DNA of 10,574 bases from assembly GCA_014860845.1 (NCBI GenBank), contig JACZIY010000200.1:1-10574 (forward strand), in the 5' to 3' direction. The notes below the pieces were generated by a model, which saw only the letters and a list, made by a program, of their open reading frames with translations, did no database searches and had not been told where the DNA came from. Below, piece after piece: positions 1 to 9,044 of this stretch. The position numbers and the translations under genes were made by a program. Position 1 is the stretch's first letter, and each line of letters starts with the position of its first letter. Source of the DNA: Anaerolineaceae bacterium (GTDB taxonomy: Bacteria; Chloroflexota; Anaerolineae; Anaerolineales; Anaerolineaceae).

Positions 1-531
1 GATGTGGTGTATTTACGATTTGATAAGCAGGGAATTCCACGCCCATTATTGTTAGACTTAGGTGTAGGAGATTTGAATAACAATATTTCTCAAATCTGGA
101 ATGATCAGTACAATTTACCAGCGTACACTGCACCTGAAATCCTTAATCAAAATAACACCATCAACTATTCAGCTGATGTTTACGGTATTGGTTTATTATT
201 GTACGAGATGTTGACCGGAAAACCAGCCTATGAATATCACCTGAAAAAAGATGGTATTGTTGCTTTTTCAGTAAAAACTGGAGTTTTTAAACCGACCGGC
301 AGGATTGATTTAAAAGATATTCCCACCATTGTAGAAAAAGCGATTAATATCCAACCGCAGGCTCGCTATCCGGATGTTTTATCTTTGGTAAATGCACTAA
401 AACCGTATTTTCCTCCCATACCAGCTGAGAAAAAATCAAGAGGTATTAACTGGAAAATTGTTTTTATTGTTTTAGCTGCTCTGTTGGCTATCTCACTCAT
501 TCTAAGTTTTGCAATTTCGCTCGTTTCATAG
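1..531 (+). CDS. Ser/Thr protein kinase-like protein, C-terminal part, tail-anchored (5' end outside window)
   Basis: This is the C-terminal lobe of a eukaryotic-type protein kinase; the frame is already open at base 1, so the N-lobe and catalytic loop lie outside the window. Counting from the first codon, visible landmarks are the DLG version of the Mg-binding DFG motif (residues 19-21), the APE motif closing the activation segment (44-46), the DVYG of helix F with its invariant Asp (59-62) and the subdomain XI arginine (122). After a short Pro/Lys linker, a hydrophobic helix (about 152-174) ends almost at the stop, so the kinase domain should be cytoplasmic and anchored by its tail. The retained DLG and APE motifs argue for an active enzyme, but the catalytic HRD and the ATP-binding lysine cannot be seen. 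The gene lies 18 bases upstream of an EssC-like ATPase, in the place where the pseudokinase EssB/YukC sits in Firmicutes type VII loci. Whether it is an EssB counterpart or a true kinase is inference. Confidence 0.85.
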   Translation, partial: DVVYLRFDKQGIPRPLLLDLGVGDLNNNISQIWNDQYNLPAYTAPEILNQNNTINYSADVYGIGLLLYEMLTGKPAYEYHLKKDGIVAFSVKTGVFKPTGRIDLKDIPTIVEKAINIQPQARYPDVLSLVNALKPYFPPIPAEKKSRGINWKIVFIVLAALLAISLILSFAISLVS

Positions 532-538
532 AAAACGG

Positions 539-543
539 GGAGG
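539..543 (+). promoter_or_regulatory. Ribosome binding site fixing the TTG start of the EssC-like gene
   Basis: GGAGG, within the longer GGGGAGGT at 537-544, ends six bases before the TTG at 550, which is good spacing. The ATG at 545 abuts this site and is followed after one codon by TGA, so it cannot start the protein. There is no other start codon between the preceding stop and 550. Confidence 0.75.
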
Positions 544-549
544 TATGAA

Positions 550-3500
550 TTGACAGAAAAAATATATATCGATCGACCACCCCGCATTGAACCGGAACTA
601 CCATCAGGTGTTCGCGAAATTCCTAATCCACCCGATGTAGAAACCAATCCGGGTGCGATTATGGCGCAAGCGTTTTTACCCATGATCATGATCTTCGGTT
701 ATATTCTGGTATCTATGTTTGGCCAGAGTACCAGCATGCTGATGATGATCCCCATGGCACTTTCTGTTGTTGCCTCTGTTGCCCTGGCATTTTATACCAA
801 CCGACAGGAAAAAGTTCGACGTGAACAATTAAAAGAGACATATCAACGTCGCATCAGTGAACTACGGCGGCAAATGGAGAGTGAACAGGAGCAACAAAAA
901 ATTTATTATTACTATAATTATCCAAATCCAGATGTGTCTCTGGCAATGGCAGAAGATATAGCTCGCGATGAACCATTACGTCGAGAAGATATTCGTTCCG
1001 GTACCCGTATTTGGGAACGCAGACCTACTGATCATGATTTTTTATACTTACGATTGGGTATTTCCACACGCGCTTCGACTGTGGTCTACAAAATTTCTGA
1101 TAATGAGCAGGTGGAAAATCCACTGACGCGTGAAGCCACCCGGCTGGCAGAATCATCTCGTCTATTGTTTGATGTGCCAGTTACCATCCCTTTGTATTTT
1201 CAAATCGATGAAAAGGAACAAAAGAAAGTTGAAGCGAAAGCACAGGACAATGAAGAGGGTGGGGAGTCTTCCGGGGAAGAAAAAAAGGTCACCATCCGGC
1301 ATTCAATAGGAATCGCAGGGGATTCTGAAGAAATTGTGCATTCCTACCTGCGCACCATGCTGGTGGATTATGCCACTTTTCACAGTCCACAGGACACCAT
1401 GTTATATGTAGCCGGTACCAGTGAGATGCGTAAACATTGGCGTTGGGCTTATTCACTTCCCCATTGTAAAGAAGCTGATAAAAGTGAAACCCTGTGTTTT
1501 GAGAGTGAAGAAAGACCCGGTGAAAACGAAGTTGACCGCATGCGCCTTTTCTGGAAGAATTTACGCACCATCCTCGAACGCAGACGAATGCGTTTGCAGG
1601 ATAAGGAAAGTGGTGTGGATGTTAAATTACCATTTTTGTTGGTGATTGTGGATGTGCAAACAGTTGCTCCTGAATGGTCCATAATGAGAGATCTTGAAGG
1701 AGAAGCAACCATTTCCACCATTCTTTTGGATGGTCAAACTTTAGGGGCTGGAATTCTGTTTGTTGTACCGGACCGTAAGAAGGTCCCCAGCCGCGCTCAG
1801 GCAGTTATCGAAGTGGGTATTGATCCGATTGATCAAGAAAGTGCCATCTTTCGTTATGCAGAGACCGGCTTTAATACTGTTCGATATGTAGGTTCAACGA
1901 AATTAGTCAGCACCCAGGAGAAAGCGCGTGCTTTTTCAAAAGCCCTGGAACCACTGGATATCCGGCGTGGTTATGGTTCCAGTCTGGCATCTACGGTAAC
2001 ATTGTTGGAAATGCTAAATGTTTCCACCATCGATGAGTTGCAAGAAATGGCGGCTGAAAACTGGAAACGCAGCATGACACCCAACCAGGCTGATTGGTTA
2101 TACACAGCTGTCGGTTTACTTTCCGGCAACGAACCCAGAACATTGACCTTTTCAGCCAAAGCAGATGGTGTGCATGGATTGATCGCTGGATCTACCGGAT
2201 CTGGAAAATCAGAATTGTTGATGACGATGATCATTGGTATGGCACTGAATTTTAATCCCGATGTGCTCAACTTTGTCTTGATTGACTATAAAGGTGGTTC
2301 AGCATTCGAGCCTTTCAAAAAATTACCCCATAAAGTGGATATTGTCACCAACCTGGATCAATCCGCCACCGCGCGTGTCTTTGCTTCGATCATTGCTGAG
2401 CTGGATCGTCGACAGAAATTAAACACCTACACCAACTCGAAAGACATTGTGCATTATCGTAAGAAGGGGTTGAACCTCGAACCGGGACGTCCTCCTTATC
2501 CGCACCTTTTCATTATTATTGATGAATTCGCGGAAATGATTTCCGGAAACGCAGAATATAAAGCCCAATTAGAGAGTATTACGCGTTTGGGTCGTGCTTT
2601 GGGTGTGACTTTGATCTTAGCCGCACAACGTCCGGTGGGGGTAACCGACCAGATGCGTGCCAATATTAAATTCAGGATCTGTCTGCGTGTGGAAACTCCG
2701 GATGACAGCCGGGAATTATTACGTCGTGCTGATGCTGCCTTCCTGCCACCTGGTATTCCGGGTCGTGGGTATTTGCAGGTTGGTAATGAGAATATTGAAT
2801 TAATTCAAACGGCTTATACAGGCGGTGATTACAAAGGCCCGCAGGAAGAGAATGTTACCCCGAATGTGATCTGGCTGGATCGAGCTAAAAAATCCGCGGC
2901 TCAAAAAGCGGTAGAACCGCCAAAATTGTACGATGTGATTGTGGACATGCTTGCCAATCTGGCGACTACCGAATCCCGTCCTCAATGGCGGCCATGGCCG
3001 GAGTTTCTACCTCCTCAAACAGTCAAGAATGTGCTCAGCCTTGAAACCCCACTGGATACTGCTTACATGACAGATGATGATATCGACATGCTGAAGCAAA
3101 CGGACGCTGTGGGTGTCACTGGTATGTCTCTGAACGAAAAAGCAATTACTTTCTGGAAGGATGATTTCAAATGGGAAGGTCTGATTTGGGGTAAAAACAC
3201 CATGCGACCGCTTATTGGTCTGGTTGACAATCCTTATCTTGCCAGCCAAAAACCATTGATGATAAACTTCCCCAATGGTCATGCGGCTGTATTTGGTGCA
3301 TCTGGGCGTGGAAAAACCACTTTTGTTAGAACAGTCATTTCATCTCTGGTATTGACGCATTCACCAGATGATTTACATATTTATATTCTGGATTTTGGAG
3401 GCCGTGCGTTAAACGTCTTCCTGGATTTACCGCATGTAGGTGCAATCATTACCTCTGAGGAAGAAGAACGGGTCATGCGCGTACTTCGCAAGGTCAATGA

Positions 3501-5079
3501 AATCATTGAACAGCGCCAGGTCCTTTTCAGTGAAGAACGCGTGAATAGTCTTGAAACACATAATCATAATTATCCTGACAAGAAATTACCTGCTGTACTG
3601 GTAGTTATTGATAATTTTGCTGAATTCAGAGAGTATTACGATGGTTTGATGAGCCCATTGATTGGTCTGATACGAGAAGCAAGGGCGTATGGTGTCTATT
3701 TCCTGATAACTGCTGACGTTGCGAATGCGTTGACGGGAAAATTATTCAACCTGATTGCAGAAAGATTCACACTCAAACTTTCTGATCCCAGTGAATATGG
3801 AGATATAGTGGGTCGGGGCGTACCAGCTGATCTATCGAATGTCCCAGGCCGTGGATATGTCAGAATGGGAAATATGCCGCTGGAGTTTCAGACCGCATTA
3901 TCATTCAATCCCGAAGAAAATGACTCTGATAGTCTTGGTAAATTGAACAAGATGTGCTTGAAAATGCAAGCGTTATGGAATAATAACTGGCAAGGTGAGA
4001 AACCATCCACGATTGAGACATTGCAGTTGAGAATCTCACTGGAACGGTTAATGCAGGAAGCGACATGGCCAATTGGCAAACGTTTGAACATCTTAATGGG
4101 TATAGATGATCGTTCATTGGAACCAGCATTTATTGATATTGAGCGCCAAGGTCCACATATTGTGGTACTTGGTCAACCTTTCTCCGGTAAAACCACCACA
4201 TTACAGACCATGATCTTTTCTCTGGCAGCTAATTATGATCCTGATACATTAGGCATGGTGTTAATCGATTATTCTCGGAAATTGTGGAAAGGTAGTGACC
4301 ATTCCATGAATGAACTTCCACATGTATTGGATGCGATTGAGGAAATTGATCAATTAGATGATTTATTAGAGAATGTACGAGAGGAATGTCTTGATTTTGA
4401 GAAGAATCCGAAGAGAAGAAAATTATTACTGGTCATTGATAATTATGACTCCTTCTCCGATGAATCCAGTAGAAAGAAGATGAATTTCTTTGAAGAACTT
4501 TCTGGTTTGGTGCGCAAGTATCAAACAGCTGGTGTCTATATTATCGCTGCCGGTTCGATTAGCATGATGAATGCATCTGATGATTTACGCAAGGTTATTA
4601 CAGCGCCCAATTTTGGTATTGCGTTGAAGAGCTCTGACGCAGTCAACCGCTTGAATGGTCGCTTCCCACGAAGCCTCAATGAAGTGGAACTTCCAATGGG
4701 TCGTTCCTTCATTGTAAGATCTGGTATCACCACCATGCTTCAAATCGCAACTCCTCACTCCAGCGATGATGATATGGAAGGATCGGTAGATCATTGGGTC
4801 AAGAAGATTACCAAACAATACCCGAAAAAACAAGGGAAGTGGATTCGCGTACCCAAGCCAAAAGATGGAAAAAAGGAAGAGGGTGGTTCTGGCAAAAGTA
4901 GTGTCAGTTCGACATCTGGGGTGGATATTTCTAAATACAATATTGAAGAAGTCAAACAAAAATTACGTGATGCCGGTATGGATGAAGATATGATGAAGAT
5001 TCTCTCGAATAGCGATTTGATTGAAACAGCTAGATCATTGGGACTTTTCGATGAAGGTAAAGAAACCCCTGAGGATTAA
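550..5079 (+). CDS. essC: EssC/EccC-family FtsK/SpoIIIE ATPase, type VII-like secretion motor
   Basis: This 1509-residue membrane ATPase belongs to the family that powers export of WXG100-type substrates in type VII secretion. Two transmembrane helices (about 37-57 and 62-81) are followed by a charged coiled coil (86-117), a D0-like region (about 120-470) and three tandem FtsK-type ATPase modules. Module 1 has Walker A GSTGSGKS (547-554), Walker B LFIIIDEF with the catalytic Asp-Glu at 658-659, and the family motif AAQRP (691-695). Module 2 has GASGRGKTT (916-924) and module 3 GQPFSGKTT (1208-1216), but both have Asp-Asn instead of Asp-Glu in Walker B (1021-1022, 1297-1298). Only module 1 therefore looks fully catalytic, as known for EccC/EssC. 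Unlike Firmicutes EssC there is no N-terminal FHA pair; the protein reaches its membrane helices within 40 residues. A Ser/Gly linker leads to a small C-terminal helical domain (about 1455-1500). The start is TTG with a strong ribosome binding site. The FHA protein gene follows after three bases. Confidence 0.9.
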   Translation: MTEKIYIDRPPRIEPELPSGVREIPNPPDVETNPGAIMAQAFLPMIMIFGYILVSMFGQSTSMLMMIPMALSVVASVALAFYTNRQEKVRREQLKETYQRRISELRRQMESEQEQQKIYYYYNYPNPDVSLAMAEDIARDEPLRREDIRSGTRIWERRPTDHDFLYLRLGISTRASTVVYKISDNEQVENPLTREATRLAESSRLLFDVPVTIPLYFQIDEKEQKKVEAKAQDNEEGGESSGEEKKVTIRHSIGIAGDSEEIVHSYLRTMLVDYATFHSPQDTMLYVAGTSEMRKHWRWAYSLPHCKEADKSETLCFESEERPGENEVDRMRLFWKNLRTILERRRMRLQDKESGVDVKLPFLLVIVDVQTVAPEWSIMRDLEGEATISTILLDGQTLGAGILFVVPDRKKVPSRAQAVIEVGIDPIDQESAIFRYAETGFNTVRYVGSTKLVSTQEKARAFSKALEPLDIRRGYGSSLASTVTLLEMLNVSTIDELQEMAAENWKRSMTPNQADWLYTAVGLLSGNEPRTLTFSAKADGVHGLIAGSTGSGKSELLMTMIIGMALNFNPDVLNFVLIDYKGGSAFEPFKKLPHKVDIVTNLDQSATARVFASIIAELDRRQKLNTYTNSKDIVHYRKKGLNLEPGRPPYPHLFIIIDEFAEMISGNAEYKAQLESITRLGRALGVTLILAAQRPVGVTDQMRANIKFRICLRVETPDDSRELLRRADAAFLPPGIPGRGYLQVGNENIELIQTAYTGGDYKGPQEENVTPNVIWLDRAKKSAAQKAVEPPKLYDVIVDMLANLATTESRPQWRPWPEFLPPQTVKNVLSLETPLDTAYMTDDDIDMLKQTDAVGVTGMSLNEKAITFWKDDFKWEGLIWGKNTMRPLIGLVDNPYLASQKPLMINFPNGHAAVFGASGRGKTTFVRTVISSLVLTHSPDDLHIYILDFGGRALNVFLDLPHVGAIITSEEEERVMRVLRKVNEIIEQRQVLFSEERVNSLETHNHNYPDKKLPAVLVVIDNFAEFREYYDGLMSPLIGLIREARAYGVYFLITADVANALTGKLFNLIAERFTLKLSDPSEYGDIVGRGVPADLSNVPGRGYVRMGNMPLEFQTALSFNPEENDSDSLGKLNKMCLKMQALWNNNWQGEKPSTIETLQLRISLERLMQEATWPIGKRLNILMGIDDRSLEPAFIDIERQGPHIVVLGQPFSGKTTTLQTMIFSLAANYDPDTLGMVLIDYSRKLWKGSDHSMNELPHVLDAIEEIDQLDDLLENVREECLDFEKNPKRRKLLLVIDNYDSFSDESSRKKMNFFEELSGLVRKYQTAGVYIIAAGSISMMNASDDLRKVITAPNFGIALKSSDAVNRLNGRFPRSLNEVELPMGRSFIVRSGITTMLQIATPHSSDDDMEGSVDHWVKKITKQYPKKQGKWIRVPKPKDGKKEEGGSGKSSVSSTSGVDISKYNIEEVKQKLRDAGMDEDMMKILSNSDLIETARSLGLFDEGKETPED

Positions 5080-5082
5080 AGT

Positions 5083-6099
5083 ATGGATGATTATATTGAT
5101 GTAAAAATAAATGTTTTTGAACATACCGGGCAGCATGCTCGGGTGCGTAGATCAATTACTGTTAAAACGTTAATTGACGAGATCCTGAAAGAATTTGACG
5201 ATGTTGATGCTGAATCACCTGAAAAATACAGTATCCAATTAAAAGGTGTAGAAAAACCACTGAACCCTAATCAAACCCTTACCCAGCTGGATATCCAACC
5301 TCAGGATGAGTTGAATGTAGGCTATCTGCATCAAACCATCCGAAAAATGCTGGATCCAAAAGACCATGCTACCTTGCGCGAAGAAACTTCCAATATCACT
5401 TTTGATATCCAATGGACGCCTGCCATCATTGGTCGCCCGAGTACCGATGTCAATCACAACATCATGCTGGCGGTCAACATGCAGATTCTGGCCATTGGAA
5501 TGACCATTTCGCGCAAACATGCTCAAATTGTGTTCTCAGAAGGTTCGTTTTTTATCGAACCGGCTGCAGCCAATAATCCGACTTACCTGAATGGAAAATT
5601 GTTAGCGGTAAACACCATGAACAAACTCAAAAGTGGTGATCGATTGGCATTTGGTCAACACAAGGTCAGCTTTGTTTTCACGACCAAATCACAACCTGTT
5701 TCGTATGGCATGGACCCCTCCGAGCCGATCAGTAAACCGGTTGCTACTCCAGCAGAGGAATTTCACACTCGCGTGGCACCTTCTAAAACCGGGATGGCAA
5801 CCCTGGTGATTGAAAAATCATTGAATCTATCTAATATTGGGCAACGAATTCCACTCCAGAATTTACCCTTGGTAGTTGGACGTATCATTCCATTTTTCTC
5901 CAGTGAGGGCGATATCTCCAGGCAACATGCAGAGATCAATTTTGATCCAGGAACGAACATGTATACTATCCAAGATTTGAATAGCACCAATGGTGTTACT
6001 TTAAACGGACAGAGAATAGAACCGCAAAAAGTGTACCAATTACATTCTGGAACGAAGATCGGGCTTGGGAAAGTGATGGTATTAGAGTTTCAAACTTAA
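5083..6099 (+). CDS. YukD/EsaB-like ubiquitin-fold protein fused to two FHA domains
   Basis: This 338-residue soluble protein has three domains. Residues 1-83 look like the ubiquitin-like YukD/EsaB protein of type VII loci: the start MDDYIDVKINVFEHTG resembles the first strand and turn of YukD, and LDIQPQDELNVGYL the last. Residues about 103-200 form FHA domain 1, with GR at 117-118, SRKHA at 143-147 and NG at 170-171. Residues about 239-336 form FHA domain 2, with VGR at 265-267, SRQHA at 279-283, and STNG (301-304) followed by a second NG (308-309). The Arg, Ser and Asn positions that contact phosphothreonine in known FHA domains are present, most clearly in domain 2. No signal peptide or membrane helix is seen, so it should be cytoplasmic. 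GAGGA at 5071-5075 sits seven bases before the ATG, inside the end of the ATPase gene, which indicates close translational linkage. Inferred role: a phospho-dependent adaptor between the kinase and the ATPase. The fold calls are firm for FHA and good for the ubiquitin-like part. Confidence 0.85.
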   Translation: MDDYIDVKINVFEHTGQHARVRRSITVKTLIDEILKEFDDVDAESPEKYSIQLKGVEKPLNPNQTLTQLDIQPQDELNVGYLHQTIRKMLDPKDHATLREETSNITFDIQWTPAIIGRPSTDVNHNIMLAVNMQILAIGMTISRKHAQIVFSEGSFFIEPAAANNPTYLNGKLLAVNTMNKLKSGDRLAFGQHKVSFVFTTKSQPVSYGMDPSEPISKPVATPAEEFHTRVAPSKTGMATLVIEKSLNLSNIGQRIPLQNLPLVVGRIIPFFSSEGDISRQHAEINFDPGTNMYTIQDLNSTNGVTLNGQRIEPQKVYQLHSGTKIGLGKVMVLEFQT

Positions 6100-6131
6100 G
6101 CTTCAATTTTTCAATAAGCTGAATAAATAAT

Positions 6132-6175
6132 AAAATCCGGTTCCGAGGTGAAAATTACTCACAGAACCGGATTTT
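6132..6175. terminator. Bidirectional rho-independent terminator between the secretion operon and katG
   Basis: A 12-bp perfect stem pairs AAAATCCGGTTC (6132-6143) with GAACCGGATTTT (6164-6175), and the loop contains a smaller GTGA/TCAC pairing. The T-run continues to 6177 on the plus strand. On the minus strand the stem is followed by the T-rich ATTTTATTATTTATTC. It lies 32 bases after the FHA gene and 39 bases after the katG stop, so it can end both converging transcripts. Confidence 0.9.
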
Positions 6176-6214
6176 TTGTTGATTATTTACCCAATTTTAA
6201 GTGAACCTCATTCA

Positions 6215-8413
<2,199 letters not shown>

Positions 8414-8419
8414 TTATTT

Positions 8420-8426
8420 CCTCCTC
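8420..8426 (-). promoter_or_regulatory. Ribosome binding site of katG
   Basis: On the minus strand GAGGAGG lies six bases before the katG ATG. It is near-perfect and suggests efficient translation of katG compared with the weak initiation region of the upstream perR gene. Confidence 0.8.
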
Positions 8427-8473
8427 AATAATTTATTTATATATGCAGCAATTCAAAGGCAAGGTATCTTATG

Positions 8474-8899
8474 TCATTGATCAAGATGTCCTGACCTTTT
8501 CGATTTGCAGTTTGGACAAAGACCATAAAATGCAAATTGGGATCGTATGATCTCAAACCGAGAATTTTCTTCTAATCGTTGAATCGTTTCAACATCCAGG
8601 TCAAAATCACCATCTACGATTTGATTACACTCAGTACATATGATGTGGGGGTGAGGTTCGGGACGATTGCCATCATAATGACTGTCCCCATGTAAATCGA
8701 TTTCCAGAATTTGATTCAAATCCTTAAGCAGTCCTAATGTATTGTAATCCGTTGCCTGACTCATGGATGGAAATTGATGTTTAATGGTTTCATAGATCTG
8801 TGCAGCACTGGGGTGTCCATTACTGGCTGCAATGATCCGAACCAATTCAAGCCTTTGGGGTGTCATCCGGTAACCTTGGTTTTTCAAACCAGTAATCAA
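8474..8899 (-). CDS. perR: PerR-type peroxide-sensing Fur-family repressor
   Basis: This Fur-family metal-dependent repressor has an N-terminal winged helix and a C-terminal dimerisation domain. Numbered from the TTG at 8899 (141 residues), two CxxC pairs for structural zinc are at Cys88/Cys91 and Cys128/Cys131. The regulatory-metal ligands expected for PerR are His29 (equivalent to oxidisable His37 of the Bacillus subtilis protein), Asp76, His83, His85 and Asp96. Asp rather than Glu at 96 favours PerR over Fur. Two features are odd. The frame stays open for 19 codons upstream of TTG, and the codons just before it (HPDVRFDE) look like the missing part of Fur helix 1, yet that stretch has no ATG, GTG or TTG. 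An ATT at 8947-8945, six bases after AAGGA, is a possible start giving 157 residues. In the recognition helix the usual ATVY is ATDY (Asp51). It is followed by katG and preceded by a Per box, which supports peroxide-responsive autoregulation. Confidence 0.92.
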   Translation of the reverse strand: MITGLKNQGYRMTPQRLELVRIIAASNGHPSAAQIYETIKHQFPSMSQATDYNTLGLLKDLNQILEIDLHGDSHYDGNRPEPHPHIICTECNQIVDGDFDLDVETIQRLEENSRFEIIRSQFAFYGLCPNCKSKRSGHLDQ

Positions 8900-8960
8900 T
8901 TCATCAAATCTGACATCCGGATGATTTATGGGGGATTTGATTTCAATAATAATTCCTTAT

Positions 8961-8975
8961 TTAGAATTATTATAA
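8961..8975. promoter_or_regulatory. Per box (PerR operator)
   Basis: TTAGAATTATTATAA matches the Bacillus PerR consensus TTATAATnATTATAA at every defined position except the fourth, keeping the 7-1-7 inverted repeat. It overlaps the putative -10 hexamer of perR, so bound repressor would block RNA polymerase. Binding is inferred from the known consensus. Confidence 0.75.
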
Positions 8976-8996
8976 TTAATGATTTTAATAAATCAA
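8969..8996 (-). promoter_or_regulatory. Putative sigma-70-type promoter of perR-katG
   Basis: On the minus strand TTGATT (8996-8991) and a perfect TATAAT (8974-8969) are separated by 16 bases in an AT-rich stretch. Transcription would begin around 8961, leaving only a short leader before AAGGA (8958-8954). This supports a translation start just downstream of that site rather than at 8899. Confidence 0.6.
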
Positions 8997-9044
8997 ATTA
9001 ATCTACATTAAAAGATTGTACATTTTCCAAATGTTAGATTAATT
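8996..9044. repeat. Imperfect inverted repeat over the end of the ferredoxin-like gene
   Basis: AATTAATCTACATT (8996-9009) pairs with AATGTTAGATTAATT (9030-9044) with one bulged base, around a 20-base loop. The right arm contains the ferredoxin gene stop codon and the left arm abuts the putative perR -35. It might be a weak terminator for the ferredoxin transcript, or a regulator site, but it is AT-rich and lacks a clean T-run. Confidence 0.4.

Noticed and set aside
4585..4959. 124-codon open frame on the minus strand inside the EssC-like gene
   Set aside because: It lies fully opposite a well-supported coding region, has no recognisable domain and no ribosome binding site that I can see; it is an antisense shadow.
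6097..6119. Small AGCTT...AAGCT stem just after the FHA gene
   Set aside because: Only five base pairs; the strong 12-bp terminator just downstream explains transcript ending.
8414..8473. Separate Per box or promoter directly upstream of katG
   Set aside because: The 60-base gap is AT-rich but the best alignment to the Per consensus has about six mismatches, and no convincing -35/-10 pair was seen.
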